Source of the DNA: Lactarius indigo
Lineage: Eukaryota > Basidiomycota > Agaricomycetes > Russulales > Russulaceae
NCBI GenBank assembly: GCA_025766275.1
Contig: JAFKAC010000065.1
Coordinates: 62,001-126,000 of the forward strand
Direction of reading: 5' to 3'
Length of the DNA stretch: 64,000 nucleotides
Shown here piece after piece: positions 22,512-35,454 of the stretch. Numbering within the stretch: position 1 is the stretch's first letter; each line of letters starts with the position of its first letter. Both the position numbers and the translations under genes were made by a program. A model generated the notes under the pieces. It was not told the origin of the DNA, searched no databases, and saw nothing but the letters and a program-made list of their open reading frames with translations.

Positions 22512-23835
22512 ACCCATCGGCCTGGGTGAGGGCTTTAAATTGTAATTCTGTAATCATGACGCGCTTTCGTTCTCTTCGAATTCCAGTCTCGATACGCACA
22601 AATTACTGAATGGCCGACATAAGAGCACTGGTGGACTCGGGGGCCACCGACAATTTCATACATCCAAACTTTATAAAGAAGATGGGTATTGGCACACAAT
22701 TGCTAGCCCAACCAAGAAAGATCTGGAACATCGATCAAACGGAAAACAAAGCTGGGTCCATCACTCACTTTACCGACCTTGATGTATACGCCAAAGGATA
22801 CCACAGGACCATGAGGTTCCTCGTAACAGATCTTGGGAATGAAGAGGTCGTGTTGGGATACCCGTGGTTGGCAACCTATGAACCAACTATCAACTGGCGC
22901 GACGCAGTAATACACGAAGAAATCATGCCCGTAGTGATTAGTACGCAGGACAGTCATCACTACCACACTGTTATTGCCACTGCCCTCACTGACGAACGAA
23001 AGGAAGAAATACTTGCAGACTTAGACGAAGAAGAAGTATATCTACGCGCCACAACGTCCACCGAACTAGCAATTCAAGCAAAGAAGGACGAATCACCCGT
23101 GGAATTACCAGCAGTATACCAAGCGTTTCAGAAGCTCTTCAGCAAAGAAGCATCCCAGCGCTTTCCTCCCGCCAGGCCGTGGGATCACGCAATTGAGTTT
23201 AAACCAAACGCCCCGTCGGCGATAGACTGCAAAATATACCCGCTAACACAGGAAGAAGAGGGCAAGCTCAAGGAGTTTCTCGACGAAAAACTTAGACAGG
23301 GATATTTGCGCCCCTCCATCTCCCCATACGCATCATCCTTCTTCTTCATCAAAAAGAAGGACGGAAAACTACGCCCCATACAGGATTACTGGGTAATCAA
23401 TTCCCACACCATACGCAACCAATACCCCCTTCCCCTTATTCAAGATCTTATTTACGACCTCAGTAACGTGCACATCTATACCAAGCTCGATATCTGCTGG
23501 GGGTACAACAACATTTGTATACGAGACGGAGATCAAGAGAAGGCAGCTTTTAAAACCAAGTTTGGCCTCTTCGAACCGACAGTCATGTTCTTCGGCCTCA
23601 CAAACTCACCCGTGACCTTTCAAACAATGATGAACCACATCTATCGGGACACCATCGCGAAACATGAACTTCGTGGTACCATCATCCGGGTTTACATGGA
23701 CGACATCGGCATCGCAACGCGCGAGGGCCACAACTCGATGGACCACATCACGGCGGTCACGGATGTCCTTCGCGTCGCCCAGGAACATGACCTGTATTTC
23801 AAACTCGAGAAGTGTCTTTTCCACCAACCTTGGAT

Positions 23836-23868
23836 GGATTACCTGGGGGTAATCCTTGAAAAGGGGGT
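23836..23868 (+). other. Central polypurine tract block, B1
   Basis: Identical to the family A block over 33 nt. Flanking RT codons differ between families at many third positions. Confidence 0.5.
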
Positions 23869-26096
23869 AACTCACATGGACCCGGTAAAAGTTTGAGGCA
23901 TTAGGGATTGGCCAACACCAACGAAAGTCAGGGACGTACGCTCTTTCCTGGGCTTCTGCAACTTTTACCGCTTATTCATCCGAGGTTTTGCAACACACGC
24001 CTGGCCGCTCAATCGGCTCACAAGAAAGGACACTGAATGGCGGTGGACGGATGAAGAAGACCGCGTGTTTAAAACACTCAAGCGCCTCGTTACTGAAGAA
24101 CCGGTGCTGGCACACCCTGACTTGCAGGAGCAATTTGAATTGGAGGTTGACGCCTCCGGATTTGTGGTGGGTGCAGTCCTCCTGCAAAAGAAACGTGACG
24201 GGTGCAAGCACCCCATAGGATACTACTCAGCGACGCTGAGTGAAGCAGAACGCAACTACGATATTTACAACCTAGAACTTCTCGCCATTGTAAAAGCCCT
24301 CCGGCACTGGCGCCCCTTGCTCGCAGGATCCCCGCATAAGATCAAAATATTTTCGGATCACCTAAACCTGCAGTACTGGAAGACACCACAGAAGATTAGC
24401 CGAAGAGTCGCTCGGGAAGTGCTGGAACTGATGGAATACGACTTCGAGATCCACCATATCAAGGGAAAGAATAACGGTAGAGCAGACGCACTATCAAGGC
24501 GGCCGGACTACGACCAGGGAGAAGAAGATAACCAAGGTGTGGTTGTCTTGCCTCCAGAGGTATTCATACGAGCCACTAATGTCGCATGCACCTTGGAAAT
24601 TCATCCCATGATGCAACAACCGAGGTGACGACAAGACCCAGCCGTGATCAAAACCTGGGTTGATGCCCACCGCCTCAAGAAGATAGAGGGAGAATGGTAC
24701 AAGGATGGACGACTGGTGATCACTGGACCTATGGCGACGTATCAGGCTATCATACAAGATCATCACGATCCGCCGGTACATGGGCACCCTGGAATAAGCC
24801 AGACACAATGAATTGTAGAACGGCATCATTGGTGGCCAAGTATTTGTCGAGATGTGTACGAGTATGTCACGGGATGTGCTGACTGTCAGCGAAACAAAGT
24901 TAACACCAGACCAACCCGTGCCCCTTTACATCCAATTACGGCCACCACAGATGCCCCTCCCTTTCACACCATCGCCCTAGACTTCATCACTAAATTGCCA
25001 GCCTCACAGTCCTATGACAGCATTCTGACTGTCACTGACCACGACTGTAGCAAGGCATCCATATTCATCCCATGTAACAAAGAAATTATGGCGGAAGGAA
25101 CCGCGATTCTGTATGTCAATCACGTGTTCAGACGATTTGGGTTACCGCGTAAAATTATCAGTGACCGCGACCCCCAATTTACCTCCAAGTTCACACAAGA
25201 AGTATGCCGCATACTGGGCATCCAACAGAATATTTCCACGGCCTACCACCCACGTACCGACGGACAGTCCAAGTGAACCAACCAATGGCTTGAACAATAT
25301 CTACGCTTCTGGGCTAACGAGCGACAAGATAACTGGGCGGAGTATCTCCCCATAGCAGAATTCGCTCACAATAACTGGCCCCACGAGCACACAAAACAAT
25401 CACCGTTCATGCTTCTGATGGGATACAATCCAACCGCCGATTGGACAGATAAGCCATCCCCAATTCCAAATGTGATCACCAGACTAACGCAGCTAAAGGA
25501 AGCGTGTCAACTCGCTCAGGACCTTATCAAAAAGGCACAAGATAGCTGGGTCCAGCATAAAGACACCCCACGTTATCAGATTGGTGACCAAGTATGGCTA
25601 GAGGGAAAACATCTACGAACCAATCAACCCACGGCAAAATTAGCGGCGCGACGCCATGGACCGTTTAAAGTGGTTCAGGTGATGTCCCCTTACAATTACC
25701 GTCTCGAACTTCCCACACAGTGGAGCATCCATCCAGTGTTCCATATCGATCTTCTCACACCATACAAAAGTACCACCTTTCACGGCGAGAACTTCCCACG
25801 TCCGCCTCCGGATCTTGTGGAAGGTGAAGAAGAGTACGAAGTCGAGGCCGTTTTGGACTCCCGGCATTTCGGGAGAAGAAGGAAACTGCAGTACCTAATC
25901 AAATGGAAGGGCTACCCCGACTCGGAGAATCAGTGGGTCGATAAGGATGACGTGTTTGCCCCAGAAGCGATAGAAGAATACCAAGCGGGCCGAACAACCG
26001 TGCGGCATCTTAAAAGCCTACCTGAAGGCATTCAGGGAGAGTATCACTCCCACATCCGATCCTCTCATACCTCTATGCCCACTTCTCCTCTCAGAC

Positions 26097-26738
26097 ATGT
26101 CACCACGGCGATCCTCCTCGACCAAGTCGCACAAGACGCCGCCAACCTCATCGAAGACGACGAAGAAACCGTGGTTCAACAGGTCCAGCTCACTCCGTAC
26201 ACACCTGCGGACGTGCGAACCGGGCATATCACCGCTCAAGAGTGGGCTAATGTCCTACAGAGGTTCCCCGACCCGACTCGCCAGCCCGACGACGAGCAGC
26301 AGCATGCCGTCCCTCACATCTTCCGAGACGACAACGGCAATCGGGAACCCATCGCCGTCATCCCCCCAGGTGACGACCTTATTGGCACCAGGGGAATTCT
26401 CCCTGCCGACCGCCCCCTCAAGGACCCAACAGGAGTTAGAAGCAGCGGAGGGTTGGCAGAGAGTGGCGAAGGAGTGGGCCGACGAACAACTGCGCTTAGC
26501 GCAGAAGAGGTTAAGCGAGTTGCGGCAGCGCAGGCAGCGCTCCCTAACGACGAAGCTCACGCTGACGACGAGGATTACTACCCGGTCAGACACCCCCTCC
26601 TTCGAACGCACAGCCACCCTACTAATCCCCGAATCACCCCATGGCTCATTCACACCGACGGAACCGCCATGTCTCGAGGACGTGTGCGACTGCCCGGCGT
26701 CGCACTTCACACCCCCTGTAACGCTGTCACAGTGTTAG
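26097..26738 (+). other. Overlapping alternative frame in B1 tail
   Basis: A second frame of 213 codons is open across the chromodomain-tail linker, while the main pol frame is also open. It begins [11 protein letters not shown], is Ser/Thr/Pro-rich, and contains a helix-like charged stretch (AKEWADEQLRLAQKRLSEL). B2, B3 and the A copies have an open frame at the same place with a comparable stretch. Whether it is translated is unknown. Confidence 0.3.
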
Positions 26739-27201
26739 CTTGACTTGAGCTCGGATGAAGGCGACTGTTACTTAGCTAATCACGCTCGAGGTGTATGGCA
26801 CGAAGGCAACTTCTTAGATGTTCACAGACACTAAGGTATAATGGCACTCTGGTAGAGGCAGCGAGGAGACAAGGCGATAAAGAGAAGACAAGACGAGTGA
26901 CGATTGAAGAAGACCAAGATGGCGTGTCTTGGTCTTCCGCAGCTACCTTAAATACAGAAGGAGCAGGCTTTCAAGTGCTGCTATGAGTCACAGTAATGTA
27001 GTGTCCAACGTATCGCGTAAGTATCGCAATCCTAATACTACTACTACTAGTACTAGGATCGAGTCAGAGTCCAGTCAGCAATCACACACAATCTCCTATC
27101 GTACTACATCGTAAAGCCCTAAGGCCGTGAGTCCGTGACTAATCTACCTTACCGCCGTAGTCACAACCGGTATAGTAAGGATCAAGTGCGGGAACGTAAC
27201 A
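26717..27201 (-). repeat. B2 3' LTR
   Basis: 485 bp; on the minus strand it runs TGTTACGTTCCCGC to GCGTTACA. The inverted repeat across the predicted RNA start is kept with 11-bp arms. Confidence 0.93.
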
Positions 27202-27215
27202 TCACCTCCTTTTCA
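27202..27215 (-). other. 3' polypurine tract, B2
   Basis: Reads TGAAAAGGAGGTGA on the minus strand, one base different from the other copies. Confidence 0.75.
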
Positions 27216-30200
27216 GTGTGAGACCCCAGACTCACTGGAAGTCCCGCGCGATCCACTCACGCTGCTCATCTTCGATGTGTTGGAATACGTCCGCCCGTTC
27301 CAAGCGGTACACACAGTCCATCTTGTCCTCTCAGGCGACAAGGACCATACCGCGGAGTTGGCGGATACGTGCTTGTAAGCGCGACTCCTCGTGGGCTGCG
27401 GCACGATACTGCGTCACCTCCGCAACTAGGGACTCATCCCCTATGCGGTTAAGTGCGCGGTCCGTGAGTTTGTCGGCGGCGAGGATCACAAGATCCTCAT
27501 GAGCGATGAAGGCGCGATTCGCGGCCGAGAGGTGAGGGGTGGCGTAAAGGGGTTTGCCATAGAGATAGGGGGATCCCGGGATAACTCCCAGGATAAAGGG
27601 GTTCGCACCTCCGACGATCTGCACGTGGCTTGCCTGTAACTCTACTCCGTCCGGCCTGGTGATGGGGAAGTGAACGTGATGGGGCTGTCGATTCGCCTGG
27701 AACCCTTCAGGCGCAAGGACCTGTGTGGGGTCGTCGTCGCGCGTAATGGGGGTGTGTAATGCGACGCCGGGCAGTCGCACACGTCCTTGAGACATGGCGG
27801 TTCCGTCGGTGTGCAAGAGCCATGGGGTGATTCTGGGATCAGCAGAGTCGCGGTTCATTCGAAGGAGGGGATGGCTGACCGGGTAGTAATCTCCGTCGTC
27901 ATGGTCAGCTTGGTCCGGCATCACTGCCTGCACTGCCGCAACTCGCTCAATCTCTCCTGCGCCAACCTCAACTGTTCTCTGGCCCACTCCTGAGCTGTCC
28001 TCCGCCAAACCTCCTCCGCTTCCACCTCCTCCTGGTCCTTCGTTAGATCAATTGGTCGGGAAAACTCCCCTAATACCGATAAGAGTGTCGTCTGGGGGGA
28101 TGATTGCGATGGGTTCCCACGCCCCGTTGTCGTCTCTGAAGATGTGAGCAATGGCATGCTGCTGCTCGTCGCTGGGCTGGTGTGTGGGGTCTGGGAACCT
28201 CTGTAGGAGGCCAGCCCATTCTTGAGCGGTGATATGCCCTGTTCGCACGTTTGCAGGTGTGTACGGAGTGAGCTGGACCGTTGGAACCACGGTTTCTTCG
28301 TCGTCTTGGATGATGGCGGCAGCGTCTTGTGCGACTTGGTCAAGGAGGATCGCCGTGGTGACATGTCTGAGAGGAGAAGTGGGCATAGACGTAGAAGTGG
28401 ATCGAAGGTAGGAGTGATACTCTTCCTGATGCTCCTTGGTCTCATTTTTAAGTCCTCGTACAGCTGTTCGGGCTGCCTGGTATGCCTCTATTGCTTCCGG
28501 GGCAAAGACGTCATCCTTATCGACCCACTGATTCTCCGAGTCGGGGTACCCCTTCCATTTAATGAGATACTGGAGCTTCTTGCGGCGGCCGAAATGCCGT
28601 GAGTCCAGAACGGCCTCGACTTCGTATTCTTCTTCCCCTCCCACAAGATCCGGTGGCGGTCGAGGGAAATTTTCACCATGCATGGTCGTGTTTTTGTATG
28701 GTGTGAGAAGATCTGTGTGAAACACCGGGTGGATGCTCCACTGTGTGGGAAGTTCGAGGTGGTAGTTGTATGGAGACATCACCTGGACTACTTTAAAAGG
28801 GCCGTGGCGTCGCGCCGCAAGTTTTGCTGTAGGTTGATTGGTTCGAAGGTGCTTTCCTTCTAGCCATACTTGGTCACCTATTTGATATCTTGGGGTGTCT
28901 CGGTGTTTCACCCAACTGTCCTGGGCCTTTTTGATAAGGGTCTGGGCCAGCTGTCGCGCTTCCTTAAGCTGTGTGAGTTGGGTGATAACGTTTGGAATAG
29001 GGGATGGCTTATCCATCCAATCGGCTACTGGATCGTAACCCATAAGTAGCATAAATGGTGATTGCTTCGTATGCTCATGGGGCCAGTTATTGTGAGCGAA
29101 TTCTGCTATGGGAAGGTATGCCGCCCAGTTATCTTGACGCTCGTTGGCCCAGAATTGCAGATATTGTTCTAGCCACTGATTGGTCCGTTCTGACTGTCCG
29201 TCGGTTCGTGGGTGATACGCTGTCGAGATGTTCTGCTTGATGCCCAGGATTCGGCATACTTCTCTAGTGAACTTGGATGTAAATCGGGGGTCGCGGTCAC
29301 TGATAACCTTACGCGGCAGTCCGAACCGCTTGAACACGTGATCGACATACAAAACAGCGGTTTCTTCTGCTGTGACTTCTTCATTGCACGGGATAAATAT
29401 TGAGGCTTTGCTGCAGTCGTGATCGGTAACGGTGAGAACGCTATCATAGGACTGGGACACTGGTAGTTTAGTAATGAAATCCAGCGCGATGGTGTGAAAG
29501 GGGGGGGCGTCCATTACTGCAGTAATAGGATGCAGTGGCGCACGCGTCGGTCTTGTATTGACTTTGTTCCGCTGACAATCAGCACACCCCGTAACGTATT
29601 CGTACACGTCTCGACGGATACGTGGCCACCAGTAGTGTCGTTCCACTATCCGTTGAGTCCTACTGATGCCTGGATGTCCATGAATAGGGGGGTCGTGATG
29701 GTCATGTATGATTGCCCTGTACGTGGACATAGGCCCCGTGATTACCAGTCATCTGTCCTTGTACCATTCTCCTTCGATTTTCTTCAGCTGATGGGCGTCG
29801 ACCCATCCCTGGATGATTTTTGGATCTTGCCGTCGTCTCGGTATTTGCAGCATTGGGTGTATTTCCAGGGCCCGCGCGGTATTAGCGGCTCGTACAAACA
29901 CTTCGGGGGGTAGGACCACTACACCTTGGTTATCCCCTTCTCCCTGGTTGTAGTCCGGTCGCCTGGATAAGGCGTCTGCTCTACCGTTATTTTTTCCTTT
30001 GATGTGGTGGATCTCGAAGTCATATTCCATTAGTTCTAATACTTCCCTGGCGACCCTCCAACTAATCTTCTGCGGGGTTTTCCAGTATTGAAGATTAAGA
30101 TGGTCGGAGAATATTTTAATTTTGTGTGGGGATCCTGCAAGCAGGGGTCTCCAGTGTCGAAGGGCCTTGACGATGGCTAGGAGTTCCAAATCGTAAATGT

Positions 30201-30592
30201 CATAATTGCGTTCGGCTACGTTTAGCGTGGCCGAGTAATATCCTATTGGGTGCTTGCGACCGTCATTTTTCTTTTGTAGAAGCACGGCACCTACTGCGAA
30301 TCCAGACGCATCGACCTCTAACTCGAATTGGTCTTGTAAATTGGGATGTGCCAATACCGGTTCCTCCGTAACAAGGCGCTTGAGGGTTTTGAACGCGTGA
30401 TCTTCATCTTCTGTCCATTTCCATTCTGCATCCTTCCGGGTGAGTCGGTTCAATGGTCGTGTGTGGGTAGCGAAACCGCGGATAAAAAGGCGGTAAAAGT
30501 TGCAAAAACCCAAAAAGGATCGTATGTCCCTGACCTTAGTCGGAGTTGGCCAGTCCTTGATGCCGCGAACTTTTACCGGGTCCATACGTGTT

Positions 30593-30625
30593 ACCCCCTT
30601 TTCAAGGATTACCCCCAGGTAATCC
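30593..30625 (-). other. Central polypurine tract block, B2
   Basis: The same 33-nt hairpin-plus-purine block, unchanged, on the minus strand. Confidence 0.5.
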
Positions 30626-31947
30626 ATCTGCGGTTGGTGAAACAGGCACTTCTCGAGCTTGAAATAGAGATCGTGATCCTGGGCGATGCGGAGAACGTCA
30701 GTCACAGCAGCAATATGGTCAGCTGACGTGAAGCCTTCCCGTGTAGCGATTCCAATATCGTCCATGTAGACTCGGATGACCGTCCCCCATAGTTCGTGTT
30801 TTGCAATGGTGTCGCGGTAAATGTGGTTCATCATGGTTTGAAAGGTGGCTGGTGAGTTTGTGAGGCCAAAGAACATGACCGTTGGTTCGAAAAGACCGAA
30901 TTTGGTTTTGAAAGCCACCTTTTCCTGATCACCGTCACGTATGCGGACGTTGTTGTACCCCCAGCGGATATCGAGTTTGGTATAAATATGAGCGTTACTG
31001 AGGTCGTAGATGAGATCTTGAATGAGGGGAAGTGGGTATTGGTTGCGTATGGTGTGTGAGTTAATGACGCGATAATCCTGTACAGGGCGCAGCTTTCCGT
31101 CCTTCTTTTTGACAAAGAAAAATGATGAGGCGTACGGGGAAATGGACGGTTGCAGATACCCTTGCTTAAGTTTCTCATCCAGGAATTCCTTAAGCTTCCC
31201 TTCTTCCTCTTGTGTTAATGGGTATATTTTGCAATCTATTGCAGAGGGGGTACCAGGTTTGAAGTCGATAGCGTGATCTCAGGGTCTTGCTGGGGGAAAC
31301 CGTTGAGACGCCTCTTCGCTGAAGAGCTTTTTGAAGGCTGCATATACTGCCGGTAGTTCTACAGGTTTCTCTTCTGTCTTTGCTTGGATGGCCAGCTCCG
31401 TGGACGTGGTTGCCCGTAGGTATGTATCTTCTTCGTCCATGTCGAGGATAGTCACTTCCTTTTCGTCGTTAGTGAGCGCAGCTGTGATGACAGTATGTCG
31501 GTTTAGACTGTCCTGTGTGCTGGCACGACCGGCATGATCTCCTCGTGTATTACGGCGTCTCGCCAGTTGATAGTTGGTTCATAAGTCGCCAGCCAAGGGT
31601 AACCTAAGACAATTTCTTCACTCCCGAGGTCGGTGATGAGGAAGCGCATGGTTCTGTGATATCCTTGGCGTATACGTCTAGGTCGGTGAAATGAGTGATG
31701 GACCCAGCTTTATTTTCCGTGTTGTCTATATTCCAGATTTTTCGTGGTCTAGATAGGGGTTGGATTCCGATGCCTAACTTCTTGACAAAGGTTGGATGTA
31801 TGAAGTTATCAGTCGCCCCTGAGTCGACTAACGCTTTTATTTCGGCCATCTGGTAATTCGTGCGAATCGAGACTGGAATTCGAAGAGAACGAAAGCGCGT
31901 CATGATTACAGAATTACAATTTAAAGCCCTCACCCAGGCCGATGGGT

Positions 31948-33942
31948 TCAGGCGCTCCAAAAACCCTCCTTTCCCCATAAATCCTGCAGTATCAGGTCCT
32001 TTACGTCGTCGGGGGCATTGGCTACTCCGGTGAGCCACTCCTTGGCTCGTTCTTCGGCAGTTTTACTTGTGGTGGCAGCCTGTATCTGGGCTGGTGGCAT
32101 GTCTTGTGTATGATAGTCAGTTTCCGTCATTCGGACGTTGGATGGTCCGGAATTCTGTGACTGCCATTGCCGCGGCTGTCGTGGATGGGGGCAATTTCGT
32201 GAGAGGTGGCCCGGTGCATTACAGTTATAGCACAGGACTGTCCTTAGGTCACGGCGCATTCCTCCCCTTCCTCGTCCTCGTACACCTGGTCCTCCTCTCG
32301 GGGAAAACAGGGGTAGGCTGGTATATGGTGGCTTTCCGTAGTCAATTTCTTCCGATCCTGCCAGCCTGGCTCTCATTCGATTGGCGGACGTGTCCATTGC
32401 CCAGGGATTTGCGAGATTCTGCGGGACGGTCCAGTTAGCGTTACCCGTTTTTTTGGGTTTGGTGTCCTTATATTCGTCCACCCTTGCTCGAATATGAATG
32501 TAGTTTCGCTGCCGGCGGAGTGTTGCTCGCTTCCATTCATTGAAAGTTTCTGGTTCGTCCAGATTGTAGGTTTTCTCATACAACTTCTTTGGCAGCCCTT
32601 TCGTGAATAGGTCGATGGTTTGTGGGTCGTTGAGGCGATAGCCTGCCTTTCTGGCCGCTTCTTCGAATTCATTGACATACTTATCGATGTCGCCATCGAT
32701 CATCTTGAGTCCTTTTCTTAACAGGGCTTGAGCCTGTTCTCACTCGAGGGTATTGACGAACCTTTGGTTAAAACCTTCTGCTACGGCATTCCACAGGTCT
32801 CTCGTGTATTGGTCTATTCCCCGTTGTATTTGTCGGTTGAGCCATTTGAGGTACGAGAGTACCCATTCGCTGACAGTTACCCCCTTGATGTAGGAGAGAA
32901 ATAGTAGACATCGCCGGTAGTCGTTGCGCATAACGGGGGTGTCGAGGTTCATCCCCCAGTACACGTGCCATTGTGAGAGAAATGAGTCTACTTTGGTGCG
33001 GTCTCCGTCGAAGATAGTGGGAGGTTCACCTGTGAGTTTCTCGTGCCTGTGTGCTCCTCCTCCACCTCCCCTGCCAACGGGCGGGTGTCCTTCTCCATCG
33101 CCTCCTCCTCCTGGAGGTCCTCTGTGAGGGAGATCGGGTGGATTTCCTCCTCCTTCTGGTCGTCGAGGGAAGTCCCCCCCTGGAGGGCCACCCCATCCTG
33201 GCGGGGGGTCGAGTAGTAGCCCTCGTCGTGGTCCTCCTCCTGATGGGGGGTCACCTTGGTCTGGTCCGATAGCACGAAAAATTGCTGCGTCGTCCGCAGT
33301 CATTCTATGTCCCGTCTCGGGGTTGATGGGCATGAGGTGTCGCTGAGACTCCTGTCTGATTGCATCTGCCGCTTCTCGCGCTGCTTGTTCTCTGACGGTC
33401 ATAATTTCTTCTGCCGTCATTGTTGTTGTTGCCATTTCTGCTGCAGGCGAGCGTACGTGGATTACTTCTGGTTGTTCTGAGATGTGAAGGGACTCAGCTC
33501 GCTGAATTGTATATTGTTCGATGGGTCCAACGCTTGCTGGACGATGTTCCTCGCTTTGTTCTTCTTCCTCGGTTTCTTCGCTTACCGTGTCTCCAGTTGA
33601 ATGTTCTCATATTTGGCCGTCAATTGGCCCCCAATCTGCACGTGAATTGAGCTCTCGTGCGTCAATATCGCACTGATACTGTCTTCCTGCTGGTCTGATA
33701 ACGTCCCAGCGATGGTCTACCGGGTTCCACGTAACCTCCACCCAGCACAAGTGGTCAAAGTTGAACTCAACTGGTCGGAACCTTGTAGGTCCGTTAAATT
33801 CAACAAAGTATCTGGTTTCGTCTCCTGGATCTCTCCAACGGGCTGCTCCTAGGAACCTGGTTGGTACGTTGCGGTCCCCTCTCCTTTCTAGATAGTAAGG
33901 ACGGAAGTTCGTCCACTGATCACGAGTGTTGACAGTCGCCAC
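31948..33942 (-). pseudogene. gag: B2 gag
   Basis: 665 codons from GTG at 33942, the same length as the B3 gag. It is broken only by TGA at 33607 and TGA at 32740, both CGA in B3. It has the conserved N-terminal region, linker, capsid-like region and CCHC knuckle. The first ATG of the predicted RNA lies about 170 codons into this frame. Confidence 0.92.
31960..31966 (-). promoter_or_regulatory. -1 frameshift site, B2 gag-pol
   Basis: GGGTTTT on the minus strand, followed by one extra T compared with the other copies. The downstream hairpin segment is retained. Confidence 0.7.
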
Positions 33943-33948
33943 AATGAT

Positions 33949-33959
33949 ATCTTGGTCTT
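33949..33959 (-). promoter_or_regulatory. B2 self-priming primer-binding site
   Basis: AAGACCAAGAT on the minus strand, two bases from the 5' LTR. Confidence 0.7.
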
Positions 33960-33961
33960 AA

Positions 33962-34446
33962 TGTAACGCCGTCACAGCGTTAGCTCAACTTGAGCTCGGA
34001 TGAAGGCAACTGTTACTCAGCTAATCACGCTCGAGGCGTATGGCACGAAGGCAACTTCTTAGATGTTCGCAGACACTAAGGTATAATGGCACTCTGGTAG
34101 AGGCAGCGAGGAGACAAGGCGATAAAGAGAAGACAAGACGAGTGACGATTGAAGAAGACCAAGATGGCGTGTCTTGGTCTTCCGCAGCTACCTTAAATAC
34201 AGAAGGAGCAGGCTTTCAAGCGCTGCTATGAGTCACAGTAATGTAGCGTCCAACGTATCGCGTAAGTATCGCAATCCTAATACTACTACTACTAGTACTA
34301 GGATCGAGTCAGAGTCCAGTCAGCAATCACACGCAATCTCCTATCGTACTACATCGTAAAGCCCTAAGGCCGTGAGTCCGTGACTAATCTACCTTACCAC
34401 CGTAGTCACAACCGGTATAGTAAGGATCAAGTGCGGGAACGTAACA
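33962..34446 (-). repeat. B2 5' LTR
   Basis: 485 bp, TG/CA ends, with TATTTAAG box and start-site inverted repeat. It abuts the right CCCCC TSD. Confidence 0.93.
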
Positions 34447-34967
34447 CCCCCATTACGCACGACGACGACCCTGCGCAGGTCCTTGCGCCTGAAGGGTTCC
34501 GGGCGAATTGACAGCCCCATTACATTCACTTCCCCATCACTGGACCCAACGGTGTAGAAAGGAACGCCAGCCACATTCAGATCGTCGGAGGTGCGAACCC
34601 CTTTGTGTTAGGACTCATTCCCAGCTCCCCCCATCTCTACGGCAAACCCCTCTACACCCATCCGATGCTATTGGCTGCGGGACACGCCTTCATCGCCCAC
34701 GAGGATCTAGTCATCCTCACCTCCGACAAGATCACGGACCACGCACTGAACCGCATCGGGGATGAATCCCTGACTGCGGAGGTGACACACTACCGGGCAG
34801 CGGCGTACGAAGAAGAAAGGCTCGCCGCCCGCATCCGTCAGCTCCAAGCTATGCGATTGGCAGCACGGGACGACAAGCGGGACTGTATTTACCGACTGGA
34901 GAGAGCCAACGTGTTCAAGAGGATTAGCGACGAGCAGTCGACTTGGCCAGCGCGGGATTTTCGGTGA
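34447..34967 (+). pseudogene. pol: B1 pol part 2: C-terminal tail module
   Basis: This continues the B1 tail after B2, starting at the duplicated CCCCC. It carries the conserved core ([47 protein letters not shown]). One TGA at about 34509 replaces the CGA of B3. It ends in TGA at 34967, followed by the polypurine tract. I do not recognise the domain from any described family. Confidence 0.85.
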
Positions 34968-34983
34968 GTCTGGGGTCTCACGC

Positions 34984-34997
34984 TGAAAAGGGGGTGA
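34984..34997 (+). other. 3' polypurine tract, B1
   Basis: TGAAAAGGGGGTGA directly before the LTR. Confidence 0.8.
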
Positions 34998-35454
34998 TGT
35001 TACGATTGCGCGCATTGACCCTTACTGTACCAGTTGTGGCTACGGCAGTAAGGTAGATTAGTCACGGACTCGGGGTTTACAATAGGAGTTAGGCGTTGAA
35101 CGATGACTCGACCCTAGTACAGGTAGTAGTAGTACTAGGATTGCGCTACTTACGCGATACGTTGGACGCTACAATACTGTGACTCATAGCAGCGCTTGAA
35201 AGCCTGCTCTTCTTGTATTTAAGGTAGCTGCGGAAGACCAAGATACGCCATCTTGGTCTTCTTCAATTGTCACTTCTTTGTTCTCGCATCTTAGCTTTGC
35301 CTCTATCTCGATATAGGGAGTCGCAGTCATACTAGTGTCTTCGCACATCTAGAAGAAGCCTTCGTGCCATACGCCTAGGAAGAGGTGTGATTCGCTAAGT
35401 CACCAATGTCGCCTTACCAAGCTCAAGTCGAGCTAACGCTGTGACGGCGTTACA
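34998..35454 (+). repeat. B1 3' LTR
   Basis: 457 bp, ends GCGTTACA, followed by the right GGCAG TSD and the rest of LTR-C. Confidence 0.93.

Larger units (their letters stand above)
22493..26716 (+). pseudogene. pol: B1 pol part 1: PR to chromodomain and start of tail
   Basis: Protease (LVDSGATD, near 22626), RT (YMDD near 23694), RNase H, HHCC/DDE integrase, chromodomain ([17 protein letters not shown] near 25890) and the acidic linker of the tail are present. TGA stops lie at 22607, 23894, 24626, 24809 and 25274; all but the second are CGA in sister copies where I could align them. From 25409 to B2 the frame is open through the chromodomain into the tail, so chromodomain and tail belong to one polyprotein. 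B2 cuts the tail after ALHTP; it resumes at 34447. Confidence 0.92.
27232..31966 (-). pseudogene. pol: B2 pol
   Basis: All domains from protease (LVDSGATD) through RT (YMDD intact), RNase H, integrase, chromodomain and tail are present. Long open stretches remain: 29749-30918 (RT/RH) and 28048-29730 (integrase to chromodomain and tail linker). The TGA at 28048 aligns with CGA in B3. A frameshift disrupts the protease-RT region around 31560-31640. The tail ends in TGA at 27232. Confidence 0.92.
26717..34446 (-). mobile_element. Chromovirus B2, full length, inside B1
   Basis: A complete minus-strand family B element with two 485-bp LTRs (26717-27201 and 33962-34446) and TSD CCCCC on both sides. 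B1 tail coding is continuous across it. The LTRs differ at 12 positions, 11 of them CpG-type. It is the innermost layer of the deepest stack. Confidence 0.94.
20048..35454 (+). mobile_element. Chromovirus B1, full length, interrupted by B2
   Basis: Family B element with 457-bp LTRs (20048-20504 and 34998-35454) and TSD GGCAG. Its body carries gag, pol and the tail module, broken only by B2 at 26717-34446. Its LTRs differ at about ten sites, all CpG-type. Family B differs from A in LTR sequence, but the coding order is the same and the proteins are clearly homologous. Confidence 0.93.
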
